64,000 nt of DNA from Yeosuana aquiaggeris (GCF_044003965.1 NZ_JBAWKC010000003.1:186001-250000); one strand, 5' to 3'; positions 1-9,140 are shown, counted from the stretch's first letter. Made by a program: numbers and translations. The notes: generated from the sequence alone by a model not told the origin.

Positions 1-65
1 TTTTAACCTGTCTAGTAAACTCAAGATTGGATTTCTAAAAAGAGAAATTTAATTGACTTTTATTA

Positions 66-536
66 TTACAATGGGCTATTGACATGTTTTCTTTCTTTTC
101 CTGTTATCTCATCTAAGCTTATGCGAAAAACCACAGGAACTTCCTCATCATAAATTTTACTTGAAAAGTCACTGATGGATTGTGGGTTTTTTTCTTCTTT
201 TTGTCTGATTATATCCTTAATGCCATCAGAAAAGCTGTGAAGATATGCTTTTGCCTGGCTCCCATTAAGTTCTTCATACTTACCATGGGCCAAAACAGAT
301 TGCCAGTTATTTACGGATTCAATTTCTGAAACTTCAATGGATACAGCGCTTAGTATGCGTAAAGCTTTTGTTTTGTGTCCTTCGCTGGAATACCCAATGA
401 TCGTATTTGTTTTTTGGTCATAGAAATAGGTTATAGGTATTACAAATGGTCTGTTTTGAAAGATATATGCCAAGTGACCTATATAGTTCTGCTTAAGGAT
501 TTTAATACATTCTGAAGGCTCTAAATTTTTAATCAT
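66..536 (-). CDS. Pyridoxamine 5'-phosphate oxidase-like FMN-binding protein
   Basis: 156 aa, single split-barrel flavin-binding domain of the PPOX/NimA type. The N-terminal pattern (YIGHLAY...PFVIPITYFYD...IIGYSSEGHKTKALR) is typical of small flavin reductases or FMN-binding stress proteins; the substrate cannot be told from sequence. It lies 9 bp behind the gene ending at 546 and probably shares its low-oxygen promoter at 1077-1120. A clear paralogue sits at 48485-48940, also next to stress-response genes. No signal peptide, so cytoplasmic. Family assignment is firm; function (redox or nitro-compound related) is inference. Confidence 0.8.
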   Translation of the reverse strand: MIKNLEPSECIKILKQNYIGHLAYIFQNRPFVIPITYFYDQKTNTIIGYSSEGHKTKALRILSAVSIEVSEIESVNNWQSVLAHGKYEELNGSQAKAYLHSFSDGIKDIIRQKEEKNPQSISDFSSKIYDEEVPVVFRISLDEITGKERKHVNSPL

Positions 537-545
537 AGCTAAAGG

Positions 546-1052
546 TTATTTTATTAGATCATCTAATTTTTTAATAATTAAATTAGCATAAAATGTGGTG
601 TTTTCTAATTTTGACTCTCCAGTAATGGCATCAATTTCCTTTATTTTAAAAGATCCTTTTCCTGAAGTGGTTAATACAACTATCTTATTTTGATTTGACA
701 TGTTTTGTTCTAAAAATGATTGCACTTCTTTTGGTGGTTTCCAATTTTCCCAGGTATGAATAATCACTATAGCATTAAAGTCTATTGGATCAATTTCTGG
801 CAGTTGAGACACGTCAATAACTTTTATATAAACAGAATCCTTTTTGTAATGATCAGTAATGTTAGAAGTAATTTCATTTTTAAACGCACTGCCTTGTGTT
901 GCTATGAGTAATTTGAGATCCAGATCTGGAGAATTAAATTGAACTGTTTCAACTTTGTCCATGGAATACTCATATTTATACCATACAGCATAAACTAAAA
1001 GCATCACACCTAATGATAATATGAACAGTGTTATTTTAAGTTTATAAGACAT
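546..1052 (-). CDS. Membrane-anchored hypothetical protein, possible flavodoxin-like fold
   Basis: About 168 aa with one N-terminal membrane segment (ITLFILSLGVMLLVYAVW) followed by a soluble domain with alternating strand/helix pattern (LLIATQGSAFKNEI, AIVIIHTWENWKPP, IVVLTTSGKG) that looks like a flavodoxin or Rossmann-like fold; I do not recognise the family. I chose the ATG at 1052 (MSYKLK) over the upstream codon at 1076, because 1076 would place the start next to the predicted -7 box. Cotranscribed with the FMN-binding gene 9 bp downstream, so a flavin-related role is possible but unproven. Confidence 0.6.
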   Translation of the reverse strand: MSYKLKITLFILSLGVMLLVYAVWYKYEYSMDKVETVQFNSPDLDLKLLIATQGSAFKNEITSNITDHYKKDSVYIKVIDVSQLPEIDPIDFNAIVIIHTWENWKPPKEVQSFLEQNMSNQNKIVVLTTSGKGSFKIKEIDAITGESKLENTTFYANLIIKKLDDLIK

Positions 1053-1076
1053 GATAAAAAAATTTATATTATTCAA

Positions 1077-1120
1077 CTAATTTATTTTATATCAGAAACT
1101 TAGACGATGATATTAGTCAG
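1077..1120 (-). promoter_or_regulatory. FNR-like box plus -7 element
   Basis: Palindrome ATGAT-ATTA-GTCAG at 1107-1120; -7 box TAAATTAG (minus strand) at 1077-1084. Box and -7 centres are 33 bp apart, as at all other sites in this window. Drives 546-1052 and 66-536. Confidence 0.6.
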
Positions 1121-1172
1121 TATGGGATTTATTTTTGTTAATCAACAGCCAATAAGAGGTCGTTCTAATATA

Positions 1173-1205
1173 AAATCCTGACAGATTTTAAATCTGTCAG
1201 GATTT
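1173..1205 (-). terminator. Long palindrome, probable terminator or REP-like repeat
   Basis: Perfect 16-bp arms around a single central T (AAATCCTGACAGATTT and its complement). It sits 50 bp after the stop of the secreted protein ending at 1256, so it may be its terminator. The CCTGACAG...CTGTCAGG core also resembles palindromes I recall as dispersed in flavobacterial genomes. Confidence 0.6.
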
Positions 1206-1255
1206 CCATTTAAATAATAACTATTAAGTTTCTTTTCAGAGTTATTATACTTTGG

Positions 1256-4099
1256 TTACTTCACTATTAATTTTTTTACTGAAGTATTTTGACCATCACT
1301 GACTTTAACAAAATACAAACCTGATTGTAACATACTTAAGTTGAGTGTTTGAATTCCATTTGAGTTATTAAGTTTTGTTCTAAACACTTCTTGACCAAGC
1401 ATATTATAAATATTAACCAGATTTCCGGTTGTATTTTGAATGTTAACAGTTTTACTTGATGTTGTTGGATTTGGATACATTCTAAAGCTTACAATTTTAG
1501 AATTTTTAATGCTTAATGCTTCACCTCCAGGCTCTCCAATAAGGACATCCATATAAGTAAGATTATTTGAAGGATCCATAATAGCAATACCACCTCCACC
1601 AGGTCCGTCTTCGACAGTTTTACCTTCTGGAGTAGTTTCTTCCTCAATAGGAACTATAATTTGTGTTGACTCACTAAATTTAGCAGTTCCTATTCCTGGA
1701 GTAGCTTCATCAAAACTAAAGGTCAATCTGTAGTATCCTTCTCCGTCATTCAAACTACCTACGTCCCATGTATATCCATAAATGATTTTCCCTTTTACAT
1801 TAATTTCGGCATTATAGTATCCAGGACCATCGCCAGCTTCAGATGCAGCCTGATTAAATATTGGCTCATTTATAATGTCATAAACTTCATTTTCCTTTTC
1901 TGTCCAACCAATTTTTTGTACCCATTTGAGTCTATCCCGAGGAATACTTTCTCTTGTATAATTTAATTTTTGAATTGTAAATCGGGCGTTAGGGGAAAAA
2001 ACAGTTGCCTGAGTTCCTTCACCAAATACAGGTTCATCATCTAATGTGGTTTGTAATCCGTGAACTTCATCAATACCCCAACTATCCACATGGCGCATAC
2101 TAAATTGTGTGACAGAATCTATATCTTCTAATAAAACCATTTCTGTCCTTACCTTTGAATTAAGTTTCCAGGCTAAAGATTCAAGATTGTCTCCCCAGTC
2201 AACCCAATCAATATCTAGGGTTTCTCCTGCTGGTACGGCTGCATTATAGGCTTGCCATACATTTTTTGAATCTTTTTGTACATAGGCTTTATATACTGTG
2301 GAGTTTCCATCACCAGGATTAGAGCCGTCTTCACATTTTTGTTTATTGTTTTCATCTGGTTTACAGCTATAAAGCGGTGCTTGTGGGTCAATAGGGTCTT
2401 CACCCCAAACATACCACCATTCGCCTTCAAGAGAATAGGTTCCCATGGTGCCAGGTAAAGCTTTTGAACCACCATCAGCCCAAATAACAGGGAATGACAA
2501 GTTATTTCCTGCTTTATCACCATCTGGAGGAGCAGATATTAGCTCAAACGAAATGCTTAATGCTGTTCCTGCCTCACCAGAGAGGTCGTCTTCAGCGTAA
2601 GGCGTCACAGTGAGATTATAATTTCCTTTTGTGAAGTCGTTGCCAGAGTAGTCACCATTATTATGACCGTAAAGCGTATAAGGGGCAACATTCTCAGTTC
2701 TTGAAGTGGAATGCGGTCCATTTAGATCAAACTTTACACTGCCAACATCTTTTGTTACTAAAGCTTCAACGCTAAGGTTAGAAACTGGAAGCTCATTGAT
2801 GTTTATGGTCATGCCATTAGTAAGTGCACCGAGAGATACATCATTAACAGCATCAATGAGTTCTAAACCGGTTACCGCTACCCAAGGAAGTTCATCGCTT
2901 ACATCTTCACCAATAAGTATATCCATATAGGTTAGATTATTAGCTGGATCCAAAATACCAACACCACCATTACCAGGACCTCCCTCCTCGGTAATTTCAG
3001 TAACTTTTGCTATTTCAGTTGACTCTTCTTCACCTTCCTCTTCTTCTGGTACGATTATCTGTGTAAATTCATCAAATTTAGCAGTGCCTATAGCTTCATC
3101 ACCTTCATCAAAACTGAAGGTAATTCTATAATATCCTTCTCCTTCATTCAATTTATTCACGTCCCAGGTATATCCAAACATAATTTTACCTTTTACATTA
3201 ATTTCGGCATTAAAGTATGCAGGACCATCGCCTGCTTCAGAAACAGCCTGATTAAATATGGGCTCATTTATAATATCAACGTTTTCAGAAGCTGCTTCTG
3301 TCCATCCGGTTTCAGGTACCCAGATAAGTCTGGAAGGATCAATACTTTCTCTTTTATAATTTAACTTTTGAATAGTAAATCTGGCATTTGGAGTAAAAAC
3401 AGTCGCTTGTGTTCCTGGACCATATACTGGCTCATCTTCAAGTGTGGCTTGTAAACCATGAACTTCGTCAATACCCCAACTATCAACATGCCGCATGCTA
3501 AATTGAGTCACGGAATCAATATCTTCATATAAAACCATTTCTGTCCTTACCTTCGAATTGATTTTCCAGGCTATAGACTCCAGGTTATCACCCCAGTCAA
3601 CCCAATCAACATTCAGAGTTTCTCCAGCTGGTACCGGCGCATTATACGCCTGCCAGACATTTTTCAAGTCTTTTTGTACATAAGCTTTATACACTATAGA
3701 GTTACCGTCGCCAGGAGTTGAACCATCCATACATTTACCACTAGTATTATCAAGCGGTTCGCAACTATAAAGAGGTGCCTGTGGGTCAATAGGGTCTTCA
3801 CCCCAAACATACCACCATACCCCTTCAAGTGAATACTGTCCTAATGTGCCAGGTAAAACTTTTGATCCTCCGTCAGCAAAGATCACTGGAAATGATAAGT
3901 TATTTCCACCAGTTTCACCTTCACCGCCACCGTGACCACCGCCACCATGACCACCGCCGCCGCCGCCGTTTCCGCCGCCGCCGCCGCCACCATTTCCGCC
4001 ACCACCATTGCCGCCTTGTGCGTTAATGGTCTGGCTGGAACAAATAAATATGAATGGCATAAAAACCATTATTCTTAAAAAAGTAATTAGTGTTTTCAT
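1256..4099 (-). CDS. Type IX-secreted protein with two large tandem repeats
   Basis: 947 aa. Signal peptide (about residues 1-27, ending TINAQ), then a glycine/histidine-rich low-complexity stretch (about 28-65). Two copies of a roughly 350-residue module follow, each starting NNLSFPVI(F/W)ADGGSK and containing WWYVWGEDPIDPQAPLYSC, separated by an Ig-like domain common in T9SS proteins (about 425-545). The C-terminal 75 residues (MYPNPTTSS...GLYFVKVSDGQNTS) are a Por-type sorting domain, so the protein is exported and surface-attached or released. The repeat module is not one I recognise. An FNR-like promoter lies 118-131 bp upstream, giving a leader of roughly 80 nt. The two modules are nearly identical in long blocks, implying recent internal duplication. 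Confidence 0.85.
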   Translation of the reverse strand: MKTLITFLRIMVFMPFIFICSSQTINAQGGNGGGGNGGGGGGGNGGGGGGHGGGGHGGGEGETGGNNLSFPVIFADGGSKVLPGTLGQYSLEGVWWYVWGEDPIDPQAPLYSCEPLDNTSGKCMDGSTPGDGNSIVYKAYVQKDLKNVWQAYNAPVPAGETLNVDWVDWGDNLESIAWKINSKVRTEMVLYEDIDSVTQFSMRHVDSWGIDEVHGLQATLEDEPVYGPGTQATVFTPNARFTIQKLNYKRESIDPSRLIWVPETGWTEAASENVDIINEPIFNQAVSEAGDGPAYFNAEINVKGKIMFGYTWDVNKLNEGEGYYRITFSFDEGDEAIGTAKFDEFTQIIVPEEEEGEEESTEIAKVTEITEEGGPGNGGVGILDPANNLTYMDILIGEDVSDELPWVAVTGLELIDAVNDVSLGALTNGMTININELPVSNLSVEALVTKDVGSVKFDLNGPHSTSRTENVAPYTLYGHNNGDYSGNDFTKGNYNLTVTPYAEDDLSGEAGTALSISFELISAPPDGDKAGNNLSFPVIWADGGSKALPGTMGTYSLEGEWWYVWGEDPIDPQAPLYSCKPDENNKQKCEDGSNPGDGNSTVYKAYVQKDSKNVWQAYNAAVPAGETLDIDWVDWGDNLESLAWKLNSKVRTEMVLLEDIDSVTQFSMRHVDSWGIDEVHGLQTTLDDEPVFGEGTQATVFSPNARFTIQKLNYTRESIPRDRLKWVQKIGWTEKENEVYDIINEPIFNQAASEAGDGPGYYNAEINVKGKIIYGYTWDVGSLNDGEGYYRLTFSFDEATPGIGTAKFSESTQIIVPIEEETTPEGKTVEDGPGGGGIAIMDPSNNLTYMDVLIGEPGGEALSIKNSKIVSFRMYPNPTTSSKTVNIQNTTGNLVNIYNMLGQEVFRTKLNNSNGIQTLNLSMLQSGLYFVKVSDGQNTSVKKLIVK

Positions 4100-4186
4100 G
4101 ATTACATGATTTAATTAAACAATTTGTTTTAGTCAGTAATTATGTCAAACAAAATGTGGACGTTAAACATAATTTGTAAAACACAT

Positions 4187-4230
4187 GAAAGATAAATATG
4201 AATTGCAAAAACCTAAATGACCCCCGTCAA
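4187..4230 (-). promoter_or_regulatory. FNR-like (TGAC variant) box plus -7 element
   Basis: ATGAC-CCCC-GTCAA at 4217-4230; -7 box TATCTTTC at 4187-4194; centres 33 bp apart. Upstream of the secreted repeat protein starting at 4099. This is the TGAC-N4-GTCA subtype, also seen at 48360. Confidence 0.5.
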
Positions 4231-4332
4231 TTGGAAAAAAAATTATTAAGAATATAGGAGATCAATCTTATATTTAAATAGGGAAGAGATGAATTATTAA
4301 GTAATAGCTAAATAGATTTTATTGAAGAAATT

Positions 4333-5418
4333 TTATTTTTTTAGACCTAATTCTTTCAGACGTCTGAAGTGAGAACCTAATGCGTGAAACATGGTTGGTT
4401 TTAAATTATATATAAAACCAAATTCTTCAGCGGTTTCTTTTACTATAGGAGCAATTTTAGGATAATGTATGTGAGATATATTTTGAAATAAATGGTGCTC
4501 AATCTGAAAATCAAGACCGCCTATATACCAACTAAATAATCCGTTTTTTCTGCCAAAATCTGAAGTAGTCCTTAACTCATGAATCATCCACTCATGGGGT
4601 ATCAGGTTCTTTTTAATAGGAAGCGGCTGGTGGGTACCTTCAACTACATGAGCCATTTGGAATACTGTAGTCATGATCATACCCGCAGTTACATGTAATG
4701 TAATGAAACCAATAAGTATTTGCCAGAATGAAAAACTGGTTAAAAATAAGGGCAACCCAATGATAATAGCGAGGTAAATAATTTTTATAGAAATAAGTTT
4801 AATTAATTCCAAGGTTGGATTTATATTTAATTGTTTTGTAACACCTGTTTTATTAAGGTTTAATAGTACCGAGATTTCACCAAATAAGCGGGCAAAGGTC
4901 ATAAGACCATACAGCGGAAAGGCATATAAATGCTGATAACGGTGGTACTTTTTAATAGGAGCATGCTCACATAAACGAATAATACTCGCGTTAGAAATGT
5001 CTAGATCATAATTATAAATGTTCGTGTAGCTGTGATGCTTAATATTGTGTTGCACCCTCCAGTTAAAATTATTACTTCCCAATAAAAACATGGTAGACGC
5101 CATAATTTTATTGACCCATTTTTTTGAGGAATAAGATCCATGGGCACCATCATGCATGACAGACATCCCTATGCCGGCTTCGCCAACCCCCATAAGAATG
5201 GCCATGAACAGAGCTGTTAATGTTGAAATAGGATATGTAAGTATTACAATAAAGGGCACAAAATAAGCGGCTAACATGACCACTGTTTTTAGATATAAGT
5301 TCAGGTTACCAGTCTTTGAAATATGATGAGACTTAAAATAAGTGCGCACCCGTTTTCTTACTTCATGCGTAAATTCTTTTTCTTTAGAATTGTTGCTATG
5401 GAATTTAATTGTTTTCAT
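4333..5418 (-). CDS. Membrane fatty acid desaturase (acyl-CoA/acyl-lipid type)
   Basis: 361 aa integral membrane di-iron desaturase. The three histidine boxes are clear: HDGAH at 89-93, HNIKHH at 124-129 and QIEHH at 305-309; the QxxHH third box is that of front-end (linoleoyl-CoA-like) desaturases. No cytochrome b5 domain is fused. Membrane segments lie around 45-85 and 205-255. The enzyme introduces a double bond into membrane acyl chains and needs O2, which makes its position behind an FNR-like box (5469-5482) notable: it may be induced to compensate for scarce oxygen, or be repressed. The exact substrate is unknown. Confidence 0.88.
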   Translation of the reverse strand: MKTIKFHSNNSKEKEFTHEVRKRVRTYFKSHHISKTGNLNLYLKTVVMLAAYFVPFIVILTYPISTLTALFMAILMGVGEAGIGMSVMHDGAHGSYSSKKWVNKIMASTMFLLGSNNFNWRVQHNIKHHSYTNIYNYDLDISNASIIRLCEHAPIKKYHRYQHLYAFPLYGLMTFARLFGEISVLLNLNKTGVTKQLNINPTLELIKLISIKIIYLAIIIGLPLFLTSFSFWQILIGFITLHVTAGMIMTTVFQMAHVVEGTHQPLPIKKNLIPHEWMIHELRTTSDFGRKNGLFSWYIGGLDFQIEHHLFQNISHIHYPKIAPIVKETAEEFGFIYNLKPTMFHALGSHFRRLKELGLKK

Positions 5419-5438
5419 TCTAATAATAAAGAGATGCT

Positions 5439-5482
5439 AAAAAGTATTGGAAATAAAATTATTTTAAAATGATTTTTGTCAA
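5439..5482 (-). promoter_or_regulatory. FNR-like box plus -7 element
   Basis: ATGAT-TTTT-GTCAA at 5469-5482; -7 box TACTTTTT at 5439-5446; centre spacing 33 bp. Precedes the desaturase starting at 5418 by 51-64 bp. Confidence 0.5.
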
Positions 5483-5575
5483 TTCTTTTAATTAGTTGAT
5501 GTTGAAATTATAAATCGAGATATGGAATCAAACTTTGGTTATTTATTATAGCATTTTCTTTTAGTGAAAGAATCC

Positions 5576-6796
5576 TTATCGGGTTTTTATAAGTTTAAAA
5601 CATGATATTTCCGGGCGCATGCCTATTCTTCCGGGAAAACCTAACCAACCCAAACCACGATTCACATATAAATATTGTTTGTTATGCTCATATAAACCTG
5701 CCCAGTGCTGGTATTTGTATTTAATGGGACTCCATTTCAAATCTTTATAATTAAATCCTAATTGCATGCCGTGTGTGTGTCCTGATAATGTCAGTGCAAT
5801 ATCAGTCTTATTAACTACTTCTTCATTCCAATGCGTGGGGTCATGAGAGAGTAATATTTTAAATGGAATGTGCTGTACCTTATTTAAAGAGCTTTCTAAA
5901 TCTCCATATTTTTTAAAAGGTGGCGTCCCCCAATTTTCCACACCTAATATGGCTATTTTCTCATGGTTTACCTCAATGATATCAGATTGATTTAGTAATA
6001 ACTCAAAGTTTATCTTTTTGTAAAACTGTTTTATTTTATTAAAATTATCTTCTTTTTCCTTATCGGAATTCCATTGGCTGTAATCGCCGTAATCATGATT
6101 TCCTAATACGGCATATTTACCTTTTTTAGCTACTAATTTGTTTAATACATTTTCCCAACCGATGAGTTCCCAGGCGTAATTGTTAACCAGATCTCCTGTA
6201 AAGAAAATAAGGTCTGGTTCTAATTCATTAATTAGTTTTGCGGCTCTTTCCAGAATGTTAAAACGGTAGTTAAAACCGCCTATATGTAAATCTGATATTT
6301 GAACTATTTTTAAACCTTCAAAGGATTTGGGTAAATTATTAAAACTTATTTTATGCTGATGAATTTTAAAGTGATACACGGCTTTAAAAATGGCATAAAC
6401 AATAATTGAAAAAGGTAGAAACCCTGAAAACAACCCAATAATTGGAATTATTAAAAGGGATGCTTTTTCGGGAATCATTGTTCTTGTATAATATAATATA
6501 GAGATGATGATCACAAATATTATTTTTGGTATAAATGACGATACTGTAAGCCCATATAATGACGAGATAAGTTTGTGTTTTCTCCTTGGATTAATGTCAT
6601 CCAATGTGGTTTTTAGAACAATAATGGCAACTATTAAACCAATAGTAAAAATCCAGAATAGAACATGTATTGTAGTTTTTAAAAAAGGAGAAGAAATAAG
6701 TGTAGTAATAGATCGTAACCAGTAAAAGGCCATAACATCTACCAATAATATAGCTAAGCACAAAAGTAAAATAGTAAATAGGGAAAAGCTGCGCAT
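5576..6796 (-). CDS. Membrane-anchored metallophosphoesterase
   Basis: 406 aa. The N-terminal 145 residues hold about four hydrophobic helices, followed by a calcineurin-like phosphoesterase domain with all metal motifs: QISDLH, FTGDLVNN, LGNHDYGD, LSHDPTHW and SGHTHG. The architecture matches YaeI/YkuE-type phosphodiesterases acting on the cytoplasmic membrane face; a lipid substrate such as UDP-diacylglucosamine is possible but not shown. It follows the CDP-alcohol phosphatidyltransferase gene by 15 bp, so the pair probably forms a phospholipid-related operon under the promoter at 7424-7467. Confidence 0.83.
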   Translation of the reverse strand: MRSFSLFTILLLCLAILLVDVMAFYWLRSITTLISSPFLKTTIHVLFWIFTIGLIVAIIVLKTTLDDINPRRKHKLISSLYGLTVSSFIPKIIFVIIISILYYTRTMIPEKASLLIIPIIGLFSGFLPFSIIVYAIFKAVYHFKIHQHKISFNNLPKSFEGLKIVQISDLHIGGFNYRFNILERAAKLINELEPDLIFFTGDLVNNYAWELIGWENVLNKLVAKKGKYAVLGNHDYGDYSQWNSDKEKEDNFNKIKQFYKKINFELLLNQSDIIEVNHEKIAILGVENWGTPPFKKYGDLESSLNKVQHIPFKILLSHDPTHWNEEVVNKTDIALTLSGHTHGMQLGFNYKDLKWSPIKYKYQHWAGLYEHNKQYLYVNRGLGWLGFPGRIGMRPEISCFKLIKTR

Positions 6797-6811
6797 AGCA
6801 ATATAATTGCG

Positions 6812-7405
6812 TTAATTTATTTTCTTTTTCAACCTGCGTTTGTCTCTTAAAGCCCAATAAATTCCTTTGATATCAGAAGCCCAATGGTCATACATAAAAA
6901 TCAGTATTATTTCTTCAAAGGTTTCCAATAAGCCTATAATGATCATTATATAAAACAGCGTATATTCTGGTGTAAAAAATAACGACCATAAAATAAACAC
7001 ACTTTGAATAATGGCCGATAATTTTGCAAAATAGGTATGAAAGGATGTTGCTTTGCCATACTTAAAATAAGCAATAAGCATTTGGACGATGTAAGGTATA
7101 AATGCAATACCTATTAAAGTTAAATTGGTTTTTATAAATTGAGTTTGAAAATAAAACAAACCAATTAACCCGATTATAAGTGTTATCTGGTCACCAAAAG
7201 AGTCGAGCTGAGAGCCTCTGGCACTTGTTATTTTTAACCTTCTGGCTAAATAACCATCTATAGCATCTGTACAATAGCTTATTAATAAAAACCATGTAAA
7301 AATAAGTCTGAGGTCAAACCAAATTAAAACTAATAAAAAGGGGGCAGCAAATATTCTGTAAAAAGAAAACCAATCGGCAATATTGTAGTTTTTAAAAGTG
7401 AGCAT
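6812..7405 (-). CDS. CDP-alcohol phosphatidyltransferase
   Basis: 197 aa, about six membrane helices. It contains the full family signature D47-x2-D50-G51-x2-A54-R55-x8-G64-x3-D68-x3-D72, whose aspartates bind the catalytic metals. It transfers a phosphatidyl group from CDP-diacylglycerol to an alcohol such as glycerol-3-phosphate or inositol; the acceptor cannot be assigned. First gene of a two-gene operon with the phosphoesterase downstream, and preceded by an FNR-like promoter, so it may adjust phospholipid composition when oxygen falls. Confidence 0.87.
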   Translation of the reverse strand: MLTFKNYNIADWFSFYRIFAAPFLLVLIWFDLRLIFTWFLLISYCTDAIDGYLARRLKITSARGSQLDSFGDQITLIIGLIGLFYFQTQFIKTNLTLIGIAFIPYIVQMLIAYFKYGKATSFHTYFAKLSAIIQSVFILWSLFFTPEYTLFYIMIIIGLLETFEEIILIFMYDHWASDIKGIYWALRDKRRLKKKIN

Positions 7406-7423
7406 ACCATTTTTTGATTTATA

Positions 7424-7467
7424 TAAAAATACAAGTAGTAAGGCTCAATTAAAATGAGATTGATCAG
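7424..7467 (-). promoter_or_regulatory. FNR-like box plus -7 element
   Basis: ATGAG-ATTG-ATCAG at 7454-7467; -7 box TATTTTTA at 7424-7431; centre spacing 33 bp, 49 bp before the start at 7405. Lies in the 73-bp gap after the stop of the 7479-8399 gene. Confidence 0.55.
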
Positions 7468-7478
7468 TAATCCAATTT

Positions 7479-8399
7479 TTAAAATCTATAACTTATTCCA
7501 GCCATCCAATAAAAGGTGGTTTCTAAATCTTCTTCGTAAATTACGGAATCAACCGTTAAAGTTGCAGGGTTTTGTGGGATCACTAAAACCGGTAAAAATG
7601 AGATTATAAAAGGTTTATTTATATACCAGATAGGTAAACTAAATTCTATGGCCATTAAATCAAATTTTTCACTTTCTTGCATTACTACCGTGGTGGTAGT
7701 AGTTGTTGGTATTGTTCCGCCAGTTCCTTGGCCGCTTCCAGAACCAGAACCAGAACCAGAACCTGTTCTGTCACTACCAAAACGATTATTGATGTAGTAC
7801 TCTTCGTAAAAATTTTGGGATCCAAAATATACGCCTATGCTTGGGGAAATTTGAAAATCTTTAGTTGAAGTCACAAAATCATGACCTATTTCTGCAGATA
7901 AAAAGAGATCTGAATTACTGCTTGTATCAATAAAATAAGTTGAAGAAGCAGATAAATATATCGGATTAAAATCATATTTCAAGCTAGCTGTAATGCCGGC
8001 GTCAACTTCTGAAATAACATTATAACTATCTGTATTAAAAAAGTATTTTGTGATTGAAAAATCACCACTTAAATTTTTAGATGTAAAATCGTATCCTATA
8101 GTTCCTAAAAACAAATCAATCCTACTTTGATCAGATTTTGTGAGGTATGAAAAGGAGCCTATGGCATAAAATCCTGATTTATTATGATACATGATGGATG
8201 GGTTCAAGTAGGGTGCTGTTATGGAATCTTTTCGTCCTAAATAAACGGCATCGCTTATAAAGCTTAAATTTATTGAAAAGTAAGAGGCCTCACTATTTTT
8301 AGAGCTTCTGGTAGTCTCTGACTTGTCTTGTGCAAATATTGGATTAACACTGAAAACAATTAAAAAGAGAAGACTAAATTTGAGTATTTGCAGTTTCAT
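7479..8399 (-). CDS. Putative outer-membrane beta-barrel protein with Gly-Ser linker
   Basis: 306 aa with a signal peptide (about 1-23, ending NPIFAQ). The mature part has many alternating amphipathic strands ending in an aromatic residue (IAGISYRF), as expected of an outer-membrane barrel. A (GS)n run followed by Gly/Thr-rich sequence at about residues 214-236 forms a long, likely surface-exposed loop. Family not recognised. It follows a strong terminator at 8421-8450, so it needs either read-through or its own promoter; I see no FNR-like box in the short upstream gap. Confidence 0.6.
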   Translation of the reverse strand: MKLQILKFSLLFLIVFSVNPIFAQDKSETTRSSKNSEASYFSINLSFISDAVYLGRKDSITAPYLNPSIMYHNKSGFYAIGSFSYLTKSDQSRIDLFLGTIGYDFTSKNLSGDFSITKYFFNTDSYNVISEVDAGITASLKYDFNPIYLSASSTYFIDTSSNSDLFLSAEIGHDFVTSTKDFQISPSIGVYFGSQNFYEEYYINNRFGSDRTGSGSGSGSGSGQGTGGTIPTTTTTTVVMQESEKFDLMAIEFSLPIWYINKPFIISFLPVLVIPQNPATLTVDSVIYEEDLETTFYWMAGISYRF

Positions 8400-8420
8400 A
8401 ATAAGCAGTTTTGAATGTTT

Positions 8421-8450
8421 AAAAAGGGGTTTATTTAAAAACCCCTTTTT
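8421..8450 (-). terminator. Intrinsic terminator
   Basis: 12-bp arms AAAAAGGGGTTT/AAACCCCTTTTT with a 6-nt loop, U-tract included on the minus strand, directly after the gene ending at 8460. Confidence 0.8.
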
Positions 8451-8459
8451 CCTGTTGAA

Positions 8460-9140
8460 TTAAGAAATTCCCTTTTTTGTTTTTTTGACCTGTGTTTTAT
8501 TCTGGATCTGTGATTTATTTTGAATTTTATTTTTATTCAAAACTTTTTCATTGATCATTTTTCTGTGTTGAAACATGTTTTTATACATTTCTCCATCCAT
8601 GTTCAAACATTCACCTTCTTTAAGACGTAATTGAGCACGCTCTTGTGTTTGATAGCTTCCGTCAGGATTAACAACGGTTCCATTGTTAAGTTTTAGTTGT
8701 TGGCGAACTTGTTCTTGAGATTGATTTCTTATTTGAAATAGTTCACCATCCATAGCCATTATTTGGTATCTATTTTGGTTACGTTCGGCAACTTGGCTTT
8801 CATTTAATCCCTTATTTTCTTTTTGAACTTTGTAACGATATTGGTATTCATTACGATATTTAATACCATCATTATCTAAACATTCACCATCTTTTAAACG
8901 CAATCTGTCTCGATCTTTAGTCATATAAGTACCATCAGGATATACAACTGTTCCGTCATCTAATACTATTTGATCTTTTAACCTGATTTGGTCACGATCT
9001 CTAATATGTAAAACATCCCCATCAACCAGCATAACGCGATCTTGATCTCTGTCTTGATCTTGGTCTTTTATTTGATCTTGTGCAAATAGGGCAGAAGTTC
9101 CTAAAACCACCATTGCTCCTAATAAAATTATTTTTTTCAT
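8460..9140 (-). CDS. Secreted DUF6799-like repeat protein
   Basis: 226 aa. Signal peptide (about 1-20, ending SALFAQ), then two copies (about 37-95 and 130-190) of a DUF6799-type pattern: (V/A)MDG(D/E)x(L/F)xIR...LxxGTVVxPDGxYxTx(D/E)RxxLRLK(D/E)GECLxxDG. A very D/Q/R-rich segment (DQDQDRDQDR) precedes the first copy. The tail is K/N/Q-rich. Probably periplasmic; function unknown. The promoter upstream carries one of the best FNR-like boxes in the window (9201-9214), so this small envelope protein is predicted to be oxygen-responsive. Confidence 0.72.
   Translation of the reverse strand: MKKIILLGAMVVLGTSALFAQDQIKDQDQDRDQDRVMLVDGDVLHIRDRDQIRLKDQIVLDDGTVVYPDGTYMTKDRDRLRLKDGECLDNDGIKYRNEYQYRYKVQKENKGLNESQVAERNQNRYQIMAMDGELFQIRNQSQEQVRQQLKLNNGTVVNPDGSYQTQERAQLRLKEGECLNMDGEMYKNMFQHRKMINEKVLNKNKIQNKSQIQNKTQVKKTKKGIS

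Noticed and set aside
3829..4026. 65-codon plus-strand frame rich in His and Arg
   Set aside because: It is the complement of the Gly-rich region of the T9SS protein; composition explains it.
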